From: Hymenobacter sediminis
GTDB lineage: Bacteria > Bacteroidota > Bacteroidia > Cytophagales > Hymenobacteraceae
NCBI RefSeq assembly: GCF_003231285.1
Contig: NZ_QKNS01000002.1
Location: 248,001 to 312,000 of the forward strand
DNA length: 64,000 nucleotides
Direction: 5' to 3'
The notes under the pieces are model-generated. The model was not told the origin of the DNA. It searched no databases and was given only the letters and a program-made list of their open reading frames with translations. A program made the position numbers and the translations under genes. Below, in pieces: positions 1 through 9,556 of this stretch; position 1 is the first letter of the stretch; every line of letters begins with the position of its first letter.

Positions 1-83
1 TAGGCAATGGGGCGGGTAGGGGAGAAGCTAGATGCAGGCATAGTAGTTTCAAAGGTAGCTGGTGCAGCAACAACTCGAAACGC

Positions 84-122
84 AAAAAAGGCCGCCTTCA
101 CCAGAAAGCGGCCTTCTTTTTT
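84..122. terminator. Terminator downstream of pseB
   Basis: An 8-bp stem (88-95 with 108-115, GGCCGC core) is flanked by an A-run on the left and a T-run on the right, so it can end transcription in both directions. It lies just past the stop codon of pseB, which runs leftward. Positions 1-83 hold nothing I can identify. Confidence 0.75.
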
Positions 123-139
123 AGTAACGCAGCGCGGTG

Positions 140-1159
140 CTACGCCGTGAAATCGGCATCGACGTGCAGGCGGATTTCCTCCCGAATTTGCTCGGCGTCC
201 ATCCACTCGGTGTTGTTGCTGGAGTCGTAGTGGAAGCCGGCTTCCACGCGGCGGCCCCCGAAGTGCTTGATGAAATCGTCCACGTCCCAGCGCGGGGTGA
301 AGGGTAGGATAACGTAATATTTATCCAGCTCCACGGTGCTTAGGGCATCGGTTTCGGTAATCATTTCCTCGTGCAGCTTCTCGCCGGGCCGGATGCCCAC
401 AATTTCCTGGCGGCAGTCGGGGCCGATGGCTTTGGCTACCTCCGTAATCTTGTAGCTCGGAATCTTGGGCACAAAAATCTCCCCGCCCCAGCTGTGCTCC
501 AGCGCGTACAGCACCAGGTCCACACCTTCCTCTAGGGAAATGTTGAAGCGGGTCATGTCAGGGTGGGTGATGGGCAGCACGCCGGTGTGGCGGCGCTGCA
601 GGAAAAACGGCACCACCGAGCCACGGGAGCCGATTACGTTGCCGTAGCGCACCACTGAAAAGCGCAAATCCCGGCTGCCTTTCATGTTGTTGGCGGCCAC
701 AAACAGCTTATCGGAGCAGAGCTTGGTGGCGCCGTAGAGGTTGATGGGCGCCGCCGCCTTGTCGGTGCTCAGTGCCACTACATCCTTCACGCCGCAGTCC
801 AGGGCCGCGTTAATCACGTTTTCGGCCCCGAAAATGTTGGTCTTGATGCACTCCATGGGGTTGTACTCGGCGGCCGGCACTTGCTTGAGGGCGGCGGCGT
901 GTACAATTACATCAATGCCCTCGCAGGCCCGCTTCAGCCGCTCCCCGTCGCGCACGTCGCCAATGAAGTAGCGAATGGCGGGGTACTTGGAGTGGGGAAA
1001 AATCTGCGACATTTCGAACTGCTTCAGCTCGTCGCGCGAGTACACCACCAAGCGCTTTACCTGGGGGTATTTCTCGAACACGGTCTGCACGAACTGCTTG
1101 CCGAACGAACCGGTACCGCCGGTTACCAAAATGGATTTATGATTGAGGTCGAGGGCCAT
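140..1159 (-). CDS. pseB: UDP-N-acetylglucosamine 4,6-dehydratase (inverting)
   Basis: A 339-residue short-chain dehydrogenase/reductase of the extended NAD(P)-binding type. The glycine-rich nucleotide loop TGGTGSFGK is at residues 13-21 and the catalytic YxxxK at Tyr142-Lys146, preceded by Asp133-Lys134. Length and motifs match the PseB/FlaA1 family, which dehydrates and epimerises UDP-GlcNAc as the first step towards pseudaminic acid or related deoxy-sugars for surface glycans. No other pse genes are visible, but the neighbouring FkbH-like protein and glycosyltransferase fit a surface polysaccharide locus continuing to the left. FlaA1-like enzymes serving other deoxy-sugar pathways are the main alternative. 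A possible -7 box lies at 1230-1237 and a terminator follows the stop. Confidence 0.88.
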   Translation of the reverse strand: MALDLNHKSILVTGGTGSFGKQFVQTVFEKYPQVKRLVVYSRDELKQFEMSQIFPHSKYPAIRYFIGDVRDGERLKRACEGIDVIVHAAALKQVPAAEYNPMECIKTNIFGAENVINAALDCGVKDVVALSTDKAAAPINLYGATKLCSDKLFVAANNMKGSRDLRFSVVRYGNVIGSRGSVVPFFLQRRHTGVLPITHPDMTRFNISLEEGVDLVLYALEHSWGGEIFVPKIPSYKITEVAKAIGPDCRQEIVGIRPGEKLHEEMITETDALSTVELDKYYVILPFTPRWDVDDFIKHFGGRRVEAGFHYDSSNNTEWMDAEQIREEIRLHVDADFTA

Positions 1160-1229
1160 TGGGAGTGATGAGGGGAGGAGGAAAACAGGTGAAACGTCAC
1201 CTAAACCGGACCTCCCGGGGTAAGGCAGG

Positions 1230-1237
1230 CAAAAATA
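1230..1237 (-). promoter_or_regulatory. Candidate -7 box for pseB
   Basis: On the minus strand this reads TATTTTTG, matching the Bacteroidota TAnnTTTG -7 consensus. It would give pseB a leader of about 65 nt. No convincing -33 TTTG was found. Confidence 0.35.
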
Positions 1238-1287
1238 GACATTCCGCCGGGAGCTTCCGTACTTTTGTCCTGCTTACCAGATCTTGC

Positions 1288-1456
1288 TTGTCATTCTGAG
1301 CATGTCGCGCATCAAGCGAGGACGAAGGGCCTTTACTGCTGGCTAACCCAGAAAGCCAGCCACAGGAATCGCTCCATAGCCTGAGGTTATACTCAGGACT
1401 AGTGAAATGCATGAACCAAGTGGGCGGGGTCCTTCACTCCCGCTCAGGATGACAGA
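1288..1456. repeat. Imperfect intergenic inverted repeat, copy 1
   Basis: The gap between pseB and the FkbH-like gene starts with TGTCATTCTGAGC near 1288 and ends with GCTCAGGATGACA near 1443, which are near reverse complements, with degenerate inner arms. The right end is shared with the element at 36518-36595. I read it as a decayed member of a dispersed palindromic family. Confidence 0.5.
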
Positions 1457-1472
1457 CGTTTTCTTTGCTATT

Positions 1473-3290
1473 ATGACCATGCCTACCCCCACCCAACCTA
1501 TTAAAGTCATCATCTGGGACCTGGACGATACATTCTGGAAGGGCACCCTCTCGGAGGGCGCGGTGGAGGCGCTGGAGGATAATCTGCAGCTGGTGCGCGA
1601 CACGGCGGCCCGCGGCATCGTGCACACCATTGTCAGCAAAAACGATTTCGCGCCGGCCGAAGCCAAGCTGCTGGAGCTGGGCATTCGCGACCTGTTTGTG
1701 TTTCCGCAAATTAGCTGGCAGCCCAAGGGGCCAATCATCAAGCAGTTGCTGGAACAGATGCAGCTACGCGCCCCCAACGCCCTGTTTCTGGACGATAACT
1801 CCATGAACCGGGCTGAGGCTCAGTATTACAACCCCGAGCTGCAGGTAGCCGACCCCGCCGACCTGCCCGCGCTGGCCCCGCAGCTGCGCGCCAGCGGCAA
1901 GCCCGACCCCACGTTTTCGCGCCTGGAGCAGTACCGGCTGCTGGAGCGCCAGCAGCAGGCCCGGGCTGCCTATGATGACAACCTGGCCTTTCTGCGCGAC
2001 GCCCAAGTGCGCATTGAGTTTCGCGAAGGAGCAGAGGTAGTGTCGGATCTGGACCGCATCGAGGAGCTGATTAACCGCTCCAACCAGCTCAACTTCACCA
2101 AGCGCCGCGTTACCAAAGACGAACTGCAGGCCAGCTTCGCGGATGCTACCCGCCGCTGGGGCACCGTGCGGGTGCGCGACCGGTTCGGGGACTATGGGCT
2201 GGTAGGGATTTATTGTTTGAATACAACCACCCAGCAGTTGGAGCAACTGGTGTTTTCCTGCCGGATTCTGCACCTGGGCGTGGAGCAGTTCACCTACGCC
2301 CACCTCGGCTTTCCGGCGCTGGAGGTGCAGGGCGAGGTAGCCACTACCCTCAATACCACAGATAAACCCGACTGGGTTACCATCGAAATCGAAGCTCCGG
2401 TTGCGACAGCCTCGGCCCCGGCCGGCGAGCGGCTGCGGGTGCTGCTGAAAGGCGGCTGCGACCTGGGCCAGCTCACGCCCTTCTTGCAGGCGTTCGACCT
2501 GGCCGTGGTTGAAGAATTCAACTACAACAACGAGCATCAGATTCCCGTCCACCTGGAGCACACGGCCCTGTTGCGCGCCGGGCGCGAGTGGCCTGCCGCC
2601 GAGCAGCAGCGCCTAGCTGCCACGCTACCCTTCCTCGGCCGCGAAGCCTTCGAAACGCAGCTTTGGAGCGGCAACTACGATGTGCTGGTGTACAGCCCCC
2701 TGATGGACTACACCCAGGAGTTGTACCGCGAAAAATCCTCTGGCTTAGAAATTCCGTTCGGTGGCTACCAGAACCTCACAGCCGTGGACCCCGCCACGCA
2801 GGCAGCCAAGTACGTCCAGCGCCGTTTTCAGGGTATGGATGAAGCCTTCTTGCGCCGGTTTCAGCAGGAGTTTGAGTTCGTCGGGCAGATTTCGCCCGAG
2901 CAGTTCACGAAAAACCTGCGGTGGCTGCGGGCTCAGGTGCCGGTTCAGGTGCCCATCTTCCTGCTGAACGGAGCCGAAATAGAGGTGCCCGGCTCGGGCG
3001 AAACTGGCGCCAAAGAGCGGCACTACCTGATGAACCAGGCTCTGATGGATTTTGCGGCTTCCGCCGAAAACTGCCAGGTAGTAGATGTGCGCGACTTTGT
3101 GCAGACGCCCGCCGACGTGACCAACAACCTCCGTCACTACCACCGCCAACACTACCGCACCCTGGCCCAGCGCTTGGCCGCCGCTATCGGCCAGTGGCAC
3201 GGCCACCATCTCGACCATTCCACCTGGACCGACCTGAAAGCCCGCGCCGCCAGCTTAGTACCAAGCAAGCTGCGCGGCTTGTTTAAGTAA
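1473..3290 (+). CDS. FkbH-like HAD-superfamily protein (HAD phosphatase plus SGNH-like domain)
   Basis: About 605 residues. The N-terminal 130 residues are a HAD phosphatase domain with nucleophile motif DLDDTFW near residue 16, motif II around VSKND and the acidic motif FLDDN. A middle region (about 150-300) has the N-acetyltransferase-like fold typical of FkbH proteins. The C-terminal part ends in a GDSL/SGNH-like block with a late D...H pair near DVRDF and LRHYH. FkbH-family proteins load glyceryl or related acyl groups onto carrier proteins or sugars, in polyketide and in surface polysaccharide synthesis; the pseB and GT neighbours favour the latter. Two in-frame ATGs (1473, 1479) precede the first conserved strand. 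A longer frame from 1407 begins inside the intergenic repeat and is unlikely to be used. Confidence 0.75.
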   Translation: MTMPTPTQPIKVIIWDLDDTFWKGTLSEGAVEALEDNLQLVRDTAARGIVHTIVSKNDFAPAEAKLLELGIRDLFVFPQISWQPKGPIIKQLLEQMQLRAPNALFLDDNSMNRAEAQYYNPELQVADPADLPALAPQLRASGKPDPTFSRLEQYRLLERQQQARAAYDDNLAFLRDAQVRIEFREGAEVVSDLDRIEELINRSNQLNFTKRRVTKDELQASFADATRRWGTVRVRDRFGDYGLVGIYCLNTTTQQLEQLVFSCRILHLGVEQFTYAHLGFPALEVQGEVATTLNTTDKPDWVTIEIEAPVATASAPAGERLRVLLKGGCDLGQLTPFLQAFDLAVVEEFNYNNEHQIPVHLEHTALLRAGREWPAAEQQRLAATLPFLGREAFETQLWSGNYDVLVYSPLMDYTQELYREKSSGLEIPFGGYQNLTAVDPATQAAKYVQRRFQGMDEAFLRRFQQEFEFVGQISPEQFTKNLRWLRAQVPVQVPIFLLNGAEIEVPGSGETGAKERHYLMNQALMDFAASAENCQVVDVRDFVQTPADVTNNLRHYHRQHYRTLAQRLAAAIGQWHGHHLDHSTWTDLKARAASLVPSKLRGLFK

Positions 3291-3521
3291 AGTGATGAGG
3301 TGATGGGGTGATGAGCTGAAGTGTGATAAGGTGACAAGTAACAGGTTACAAACAGAACGTCATTCCGAGCTTGTCGAGGAATCTCGCGTGGGCAACCTCA
3401 CCCCCCGGCTCCCTCTCAGAGAGAGGTAGAGTGAATAGTCCTGTAACGTCAGCACGCTAGATGCTTCGGCTGCGCCTCTGCATAACACGCGATTCACCTA
3501 CCACCCTTCACTTCCGACCAT
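3291..3521. repeat. Intergenic region with a degraded palindromic element
   Basis: Short GTGATGAGG-like tandem words run from 3294 to 3340. A TCATTCCGAGCTTGTCGAGG arm starts near 3361, and only a decayed partner is visible near 3456-3490. No coding potential is seen. Confidence 0.4.
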
Positions 3522-4862
3522 TTACCTGTCACTGGTCACCTCTTCACCTACCCTCACCAACTTCGCCAGCCGCTCAGTAAGGGCGCGGCGGGAGTAGGCG
3601 GTGGCGCGGCCAGCGGGCAGATCAAGGTTAGGGTTATTGCGCCACTGCGCGGCTAATGCTTCCAAATGCGCCAGCATGGTTTCGTAGTCGGCGTAGGGTA
3701 GGGCCTGGCCCGCGCCGCACTCACGCAGCAGCAGGTCGGCGTCGGAGCCAGCCGGCCCTACGCACAGGATGGGCTTGCCGGCGGCCAGGTACTCGAACAC
3801 CTTGCCCGGCAGAATACCCAGGTTATTTGCCACGTCGGGAATGGCCATTAGCAGCACCGTGCTCCGCAGCAGGTAGCCCACCGACTCGTCGTGCGGTACG
3901 AAAGGAACAAACTCTGTCTGTTCACCAAGCCCCGCCGCCACTACCTGCTGCCGCAATCCGTCGGATACTTTCCCCACAAAGCGCAGGCGCAGTGGAACCT
4001 CGTGGTGGCGGCGGGCGCACTCGGCGCAGGCGGCCAGCAACTGCTCAACGTGGTAGGTTTCGGAGATGGTGCCGGTGTGAGTGATGAGCAACGCATCTGG
4101 TGGCGGTGTGCTTACTGCCCGGAAATCGTCTTCATCGTAGCCATTGGGCACTACCTGAATTTTGTCGGCTGCAATTTGCTTTGATTTACCCAGAAACAGC
4201 CGCTTGGTATGAGGGCTTGTCACCAATACAGCGTCGGCCTGCTCCAGCACTTGGCGCTCGTAGCGGGCATCGAGCCAGCGGGCCAGGGGGGTGTGGTTCA
4301 ATTCTTTATAGTAGTAAATATCGGTCCAGGGGTCGCGCATGTCGGCCAGCCAGCGCAGGCCGAAGCGCCGCTTTAGCTCCAGGCCAATCAGTTGGGTAGA
4401 GTGGGGTGGGGAAGAAGTCAGCACGGCGTCAAACTCCTCGCCGGCCGCCAGTAAATCGGCTACAGCCTGCAGGGCATAGCGGTTCCAGCCGCGGCGGGCA
4501 TCGGGAATGAACAGGTTGCCACGCACGAATTTGAACAGGCGCTGCAGGCGGCTGGTTTTGCTCTCGCCCACGAAGCCTCCGTAGGGAACTTGCTTGCCCG
4601 TCAGGCGTTTATAGCTGTCGAAAGGCTCGAAGGTACTCGTGCGAATCACGCGCACCTGAGGCGGCACGTCGGCAGCGAGCGAGTGGTCGAGTACAGGGTA
4701 GGCTCCTTGGCTGGGGTCCACGGTAATGACCGTCGGCTCAACCCCGAACTGGGGTAGGTGCTTCACAAACTTCAGGCTGCGCTGCACGCCAGCCCCGCCG
4801 GAAGGCGGCCAGTAGTACGTTAGAACAAGCAGGCGAAGCGGGCGAGCAGCAGACACGGACAC
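3522..4862 (-). CDS. Glycosyltransferase family 4-like protein
   Basis: About 446 residues from a GTG start at 4862, with a second GTG at 4856. The N-terminus LRLLVLTYYWPPSGGAGVQR is the donor-side start typical of GT4 enzymes, and the C-terminal PGKVFEYLAAGKPIL block carries the conserved glutamate of the nucleotide-sugar site. It probably adds a sugar to a surface glycan on the cytoplasmic face of the membrane. An ATG at 4985 would add 41 residues that are basic, low in complexity and unlike the family; a possible -7 box (TACCTTCG on the minus strand, 4887-4894) lies just upstream of the GTG pair and supports the shorter form. It is divergent from ffh. Confidence 0.78.
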   Translation of the reverse strand: MSVSAARPLRLLVLTYYWPPSGGAGVQRSLKFVKHLPQFGVEPTVITVDPSQGAYPVLDHSLAADVPPQVRVIRTSTFEPFDSYKRLTGKQVPYGGFVGESKTSRLQRLFKFVRGNLFIPDARRGWNRYALQAVADLLAAGEEFDAVLTSSPPHSTQLIGLELKRRFGLRWLADMRDPWTDIYYYKELNHTPLARWLDARYERQVLEQADAVLVTSPHTKRLFLGKSKQIAADKIQVVPNGYDEDDFRAVSTPPPDALLITHTGTISETYHVEQLLAACAECARRHHEVPLRLRFVGKVSDGLRQQVVAAGLGEQTEFVPFVPHDESVGYLLRSTVLLMAIPDVANNLGILPGKVFEYLAAGKPILCVGPAGSDADLLLRECGAGQALPYADYETMLAHLEALAAQWRNNPNLDLPAGRATAYSRRALTERLAKLVRVGEEVTSDR

Positions 4863-5033
4863 AAAGAGAGGGTAGCAATGAAACCGCGAAGGTAAGCACC
4901 TGCGGCCTTTCGGGGTTTTCTGGTTACTTTTGGAGGCTGAACCACCGACGCCTCCCAGCATTCCGGTGCCGCGCTTACGCAACACGAGTATACTTCAGCG
5001 AAATCAGGAAAATCTGCGCAAATCTGCGACTCC

Positions 5034-6383
5034 ATGTTCGATAACCTTAGTACCAAACTAGACCGCGCCTTTAAAACCCTTAAGGGCCAGGGTAGTATCA
5101 CCGAAATTAACGTTGCCGCCACCGTAAAGGAAATCCGCCGGGCCCTCGTGGACGCCGACGTGAACTACAAGGTGGCCAAAGAGGTAACCGACAAAATCAA
5201 GGACGAGGCCATGGGCCGCGACGTGCTCATCAGCGTGTCGCCGGGCCAGCTGATGACCAAAATCGTCTATGATGAGCTGACCCAACTCATGGGCGGCGAA
5301 AAGCAGGACATTGTAATTAAAGGCGAGCCGGCCGTGGTGCTGCTCTCGGGGCTGCAGGGCTCGGGCAAGACTACGTTCGCTGGTAAACTGGCCAGCCACA
5401 TCAAAAAGCAGGGCCGCAATGTGCTGCTGGTGGCTTGCGACGTGTACCGCCCCGCCGCTATCGACCAGCTGAAAGTGTTGGGCGAGCAGATTGGTGTAGA
5501 AGTGTATTCGGAGCCGGAAAATAAAAACCCGGTTGAGATTTCGCAGAATGCCATTGACTTTGCCCGCAAGAACAACAAGAAGGTAGTCATCATCGATACC
5601 GCCGGCCGCTTGGCCGTGGACGAGCAAATGATGAAGGAGATTGAGGCCGTAAAGCGTGCCATCAATCCTTCGGAAACGCTGTTCGTGGTGGACTCCATGA
5701 CGGGTCAGGACGCCGTAAACACGGCTAAGACCTTCAACGACCGTCTGAACTTTGACGGGGTAGTACTCACCAAGCTCGACGGTGACTCGCGCGGTGGTGC
5801 GGCCCTCTCAATCCGGGCCGTGGTGGAGAAGCCCATCAAGTTCATCTCGACGGGTGAGAAGATGGAAGCCCTCGACCTGTTCTACCCCGACCGCATGGCC
5901 CAGCGTATCCTGGGCATGGGCGACGTGATTTCGCTGGTAGAGCGCGCGCAACAGCAGTTCGACGAGGAAGAGGCCAAGCGCATCAACCAGAAGATCCGCA
6001 AAAACCAGTTCAACTTCGATGACTTCCTCTCCCAGTTGGAGCAGATCAAGAAGATGGGCAACCTGAAGGACCTGGTAGGCATGATCCCCGGCATGGGCAA
6101 GGCCCTGAAAGACGTGGAAATCGACGATGACGCCTTCAAGCCGATTGAAGCCATCATCAAGAGCATGACGCCCAAGGAGCGCGCCCAGCCCGAGCTGCTG
6201 AACGGCTCGCGCCGCCGCCGCCTAGCCAAAGGATCTGGTACCGACATCCAGCAGGTAAATAACCTGATGAAGCAGTTCGAGGACATGCGCAAAGTGATGC
6301 GCACCATGAACAAGATGAGCCAGACCAAAGGCGGTATGCAGCAAATGGCCCGGATGATGGGCATGAAAGGTCCCCTGCGCTAA
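5034..6383 (+). CDS. ffh: Signal recognition particle protein Ffh (SRP54 homolog)
   Basis: A 449-residue GTPase that, with SRP RNA, targets nascent membrane and secretory proteins to FtsY. It has the N domain (1-90), then the G domain with P-loop GLQGSGKTT (106-114), DTAGR (188-192) and TKLDGDSRGG from 246. The methionine-rich M domain begins near 325 and ends in a run of Met-rich helices, as expected for binding the signal peptide. Length and order are canonical. It is monocistronic, with a strong terminator after the stop. I looked for an SRP RNA gene nearby and found none. Confidence 0.97.
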   Translation: MFDNLSTKLDRAFKTLKGQGSITEINVAATVKEIRRALVDADVNYKVAKEVTDKIKDEAMGRDVLISVSPGQLMTKIVYDELTQLMGGEKQDIVIKGEPAVVLLSGLQGSGKTTFAGKLASHIKKQGRNVLLVACDVYRPAAIDQLKVLGEQIGVEVYSEPENKNPVEISQNAIDFARKNNKKVVIIDTAGRLAVDEQMMKEIEAVKRAINPSETLFVVDSMTGQDAVNTAKTFNDRLNFDGVVLTKLDGDSRGGAALSIRAVVEKPIKFISTGEKMEALDLFYPDRMAQRILGMGDVISLVERAQQQFDEEEAKRINQKIRKNQFNFDDFLSQLEQIKKMGNLKDLVGMIPGMGKALKDVEIDDDAFKPIEAIIKSMTPKERAQPELLNGSRRRRLAKGSGTDIQQVNNLMKQFEDMRKVMRTMNKMSQTKGGMQQMARMMGMKGPLR

Positions 6384-6407
6384 GCGACTATAAGCTACCT
6401 AGCTTTT

Positions 6408-6455
6408 AAAACCGAAAAAGCCCGAACGCTAGAGCGTTCGGGCTTTTTCGGTTTT
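6408..6455. terminator. Bidirectional terminator between ffh and the heparinase-like gene
   Basis: A perfect 23-bp stem (6408-6430 with 6433-6455) with a 2-nt loop, flanked on both sides by A/T tracts. It serves the two convergent genes. Confidence 0.9.
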
Positions 6456-6475
6456 AGAGCGGTAGAGCCTTCAGC

Positions 6476-9433
6476 CTACCTCTCAATCAGAACTTTAAAG
6501 GGAGTGGCTACCATCTGACCAGTTGAATTCAGAGCCCGAAGGAAATACATTCCCGGCGCTAAACTTTGAATATTGAGCTGGGTTTGCTGCTGAAATTGTT
6601 CCCGCAATACTACCCGTCCGTTGCGGTCCAGCACCTGCAAGTCGATGCGCTGCTGCGGATCGGGGTAGGAAACCGTGAGGAAGTCGCGGGCCGGAACGGG
6701 CGCTGCCGTTAGCGTGACAGCTGTAGCTGCGGCGGCTACCTGAACTACAGAGGAGTACTGCACCGAGCCATCTTGATCCTGCTGCTGCAGGCGGTAATAG
6801 TTTATGCTAGTAGGAGCAGCATTGTCGGTGAAATGATAGGTAGTAGCCTGGGCGCTGGTGCCCCGGCCCGTCACAAACCCGATGTCCCGGAACGTGCGGC
6901 CCCCATCTTGGCTGCGCTGCACCGCGAAGCCGCGGTTCTGCAGCTCCGCAGCGGTTTGCCAGCTGAGCTCTACCGTAGTGGAGGCGCTACCCTGCCGGCG
7001 GGCAGTGAAGGAAGTAAGCGTTACCGGCAACGGGCGGCTAATCGGCTGTATTGTAACGGCTGAGGCCTGCGTAAGCTCAACTACCAGCTGACCCGTTTCA
7101 GCATTATACGAACTATGCGCAACACCTGGCCCGGTGGCGGCTACTGCCGCAGAGGCCACGTGCAGGCTAAGGGTAGTGGGCCGGCTGGCATACACAGTAA
7201 ACTGATTGCCGGGCAACTGCTGCCAGCTGATGGTAGCCCGGCGCGAGGACTGCAACACTACCTCTGACCCATAGCGCAGTTCAGTGCCCTCGTCGAGAAA
7301 AGCCTGAACGGGCGTTCCTGCTTCGTTTAGGGAGAGAAATGTCAGCAGCGCATCGGACCTGATGGGGCGGTCCAGTCCGGGGCTGGTGGTCAGCACGGTA
7401 TCTGTCTGGGTGAAGGCCACATCCCGGAAGCCATCTGTGGAGGCCGCAAGGCCGGCTGTGGCGGGGGTGCTGGTGGTTGTTATTTGGGCGGGCGCAGCGG
7501 TAGCAGCGCTGGGGTAGAGCGCGGCCAGAAACTGTGTTTGAGCCGCATCGTTTTGCTCTACCAGCAGGGTAGTGTGGTTTTCGGTAGTATTATAAACTAG
7601 TTCGTGTGCTCCGGTTGCGGTACTGTAAGCTGCCGTGGTGCCTGGGGTAGCAACGTGGGCGAGCAGGCGGGCACCGTTTTTCTCCCAAGAGCCTTCCTGC
7701 TGAGCCAGATTATCATGGAAAATGCCCGTCTGCTCAGTGCCTCCGGCCAGCCCGTAGCCGTGGAGCTGCCAGGTATAGCGGCGCGGCCCCGCTGACTGCA
7801 CGAAGTCGGCCAGCAGGTAGTAGCGGCCCCGCACGAACAGTACTTTGCGGGTAACGGAAGCATTCTGGTAGGTAGTGCGCGCTTCGCCGAAGGCCAGGCC
7901 ACCAGACTCAAAAGCGCGGGGCAACGTAGCATTTGCCTCATTAGCCGCTCCAGCGTTGCCGATAGCCGGGCCGGCGCCATCTACCAGCACCATATTATGG
8001 TTGGTGGCCTGGCCTACCTCTGCCCGGCGGTTATAACTCAAATAACCGGCATCGAGGGCCAGTAGTTGGCCTTGGGTGTGGAGGATAAAGCTGGTAGCAT
8101 CTGCCTGGTTATGACCACCCGAGTTGGTTTGCATAGTGCCGCCTTTGCCATACAAATGCAGGTAGGTAGCCACGGAGTCGGGCCCGGCCTGCAGTACCAA
8201 GTTGCCGCTCTGGGGTAAGTAAGTAAGGGTAGGGCGGGGACGAGAAGCTGGTGTTATCTGCGCGGCCAGGTAAGCCGCCCGCATATCTACCGTGGCGTCG
8301 CGGAGTTGAGCATTCAGGGAGTTTAGCTGACCGCCCGAGAGGTGCTGCAGGTGCAGCGGCACCACGTAACGGCTTTTGCCGGTGAGAGCCAGTTCCGGCA
8401 TGCCCATATCTACGTACGAGTCTTCCAGCGCCGGAAAACGACCATCAGGCATCAGGATGGCGGTTATCCATTCGTACAACTGGTCGTAGCGCGGGTCGTA
8501 GTAGGGGTTGCGAATGCTGCGCGTGGTTCCGTTGTACGTGCAAGAAAAACTAGCATCTGGGGCAAAATTGCCCAGGGCCCGGAAGAACGGCAGGCAGTTC
8601 AGAAAAGCATACTTAAAGTAATACGGGCCTTCGGCGTAGCCCGCTACCGCCGCCGGGTCTGACTGGCGCTGGGCATCGGCCCACAGCACGTTGTCAATAT
8701 GATAGAGCCCGGAGTTTATCCAGTTAACCGGCTGCAGGTTGGTGTCGGTGCTGGTGACATCATTAAGTACTACGGCCGCCATTCCCAATGCCGCCGCCGT
8801 CATCAGGGTATGGTTGTTCTTGATCTGGCGGAAGAAATACACGCCTAAAAAAGCACGATTCGACTCCCGGTACAGATTTCCCGCAAATTGCTGCAGATTG
8901 GCCTTGCTCTTGAGTAATACGGCTTCTTCTACCCCCGCTCCCCGCAGTAAGTCGTAAGCAATAAGGTAATCAATCAGTTCCTTTGAGCGCCACTGCCACT
9001 CAGTATAGGTAGTGCCCGAGAAGCTGGCGAATGGCTCCACCGTCGGGTTCAGGCTTTCCAGCGCTTCTACCACTTGCTGCTGGTAGGTTGCCTGCTCAGC
9101 GGAGGGTAGGGGGGAAAGAGCAGTGACGCTGGGCTTGCGGTCCATCAAAACCACAAAGGCCGCGTTTTTGGCGAAGGTGGCCCGGGCCCGGCGTCCATCC
9201 GAAGTAGTGTTTACTTGAGGGAGGCCAGCCGAGATGCTGTTATACAAGCTGCTGTACAGAACCAGATTCTGCGAAGCGGCCAGAAACTCGCGCCCGGACG
9301 GAATAGCAGCAGGCGTAAGTAAAGTACGAGGATAAGTTGTAACTGCGCCGGCCGGATTCCAATTGCCGGTTTGGGCAATGGCACATGCTACGTGAATCCA
9401 AAACAAAAGGAATAGTAGAACTTCTTTTTTCAA
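6476..9433 (-). CDS. Secreted heparinase II/III-like polysaccharide lyase with T9SS sorting domain
   Basis: 985 residues. A signal peptide (1-20, KK then a hydrophobic core, cleavage after Ala20) is followed by an alpha/alpha-toroid-like region and, near residues 395-600, a heparinase II/III-like beta domain with the SGGHNQADA block (His about 438). Residues 800-905 form a fibronectin-like module, and the last 75 residues are a type A T9SS sorting domain (PxPARD..., ending in a GMYFLR-type motif). It is probably exported across the outer membrane to cleave an acidic polysaccharide; the substrate is unknown. The start codon is TTG at 9433, and it is needed to keep the signal peptide. There is no neighbouring polysaccharide-utilisation cluster. 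Confidence 0.72.
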   Translation of the reverse strand: MKKEVLLFLLFWIHVACAIAQTGNWNPAGAVTTYPRTLLTPAAIPSGREFLAASQNLVLYSSLYNSISAGLPQVNTTSDGRRARATFAKNAAFVVLMDRKPSVTALSPLPSAEQATYQQQVVEALESLNPTVEPFASFSGTTYTEWQWRSKELIDYLIAYDLLRGAGVEEAVLLKSKANLQQFAGNLYRESNRAFLGVYFFRQIKNNHTLMTAAALGMAAVVLNDVTSTDTNLQPVNWINSGLYHIDNVLWADAQRQSDPAAVAGYAEGPYYFKYAFLNCLPFFRALGNFAPDASFSCTYNGTTRSIRNPYYDPRYDQLYEWITAILMPDGRFPALEDSYVDMGMPELALTGKSRYVVPLHLQHLSGGQLNSLNAQLRDATVDMRAAYLAAQITPASRPRPTLTYLPQSGNLVLQAGPDSVATYLHLYGKGGTMQTNSGGHNQADATSFILHTQGQLLALDAGYLSYNRRAEVGQATNHNMVLVDGAGPAIGNAGAANEANATLPRAFESGGLAFGEARTTYQNASVTRKVLFVRGRYYLLADFVQSAGPRRYTWQLHGYGLAGGTEQTGIFHDNLAQQEGSWEKNGARLLAHVATPGTTAAYSTATGAHELVYNTTENHTTLLVEQNDAAQTQFLAALYPSAATAAPAQITTTSTPATAGLAASTDGFRDVAFTQTDTVLTTSPGLDRPIRSDALLTFLSLNEAGTPVQAFLDEGTELRYGSEVVLQSSRRATISWQQLPGNQFTVYASRPTTLSLHVASAAVAATGPGVAHSSYNAETGQLVVELTQASAVTIQPISRPLPVTLTSFTARRQGSASTTVELSWQTAAELQNRGFAVQRSQDGGRTFRDIGFVTGRGTSAQATTYHFTDNAAPTSINYYRLQQQDQDGSVQYSSVVQVAAAATAVTLTAAPVPARDFLTVSYPDPQQRIDLQVLDRNGRVVLREQFQQQTQLNIQSLAPGMYFLRALNSTGQMVATPFKVLIER

Positions 9434-9556
9434 GATTAATATTGGTATCGTTATAAAAAAGAATGCCTGCTAGTTTCAGACTGCTGCCTTAATACATCAG
9501 GTAGCAAAAGAGTTTCATCCTATTCCGATAGTTAAAAACGTTTATAATCAACAGAA

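Noticed and set aside
1764..2561. Minus-strand open frame of 265 codons inside the FkbH-like gene
   Set aside because: It lies wholly antisense to a gene with clear HAD motifs; high GC makes long shadow frames common and the translation has no recognisable pattern.
4863..5033. SRP RNA gene near ffh
   Set aside because: I looked for the conserved GGAA-loop helix of SRP RNA in the gaps next to ffh and found none.
5058..5627. Minus-strand frame of 189 codons within ffh
   Set aside because: Antisense to the conserved NG domain of Ffh, with no motif or start signal of its own.
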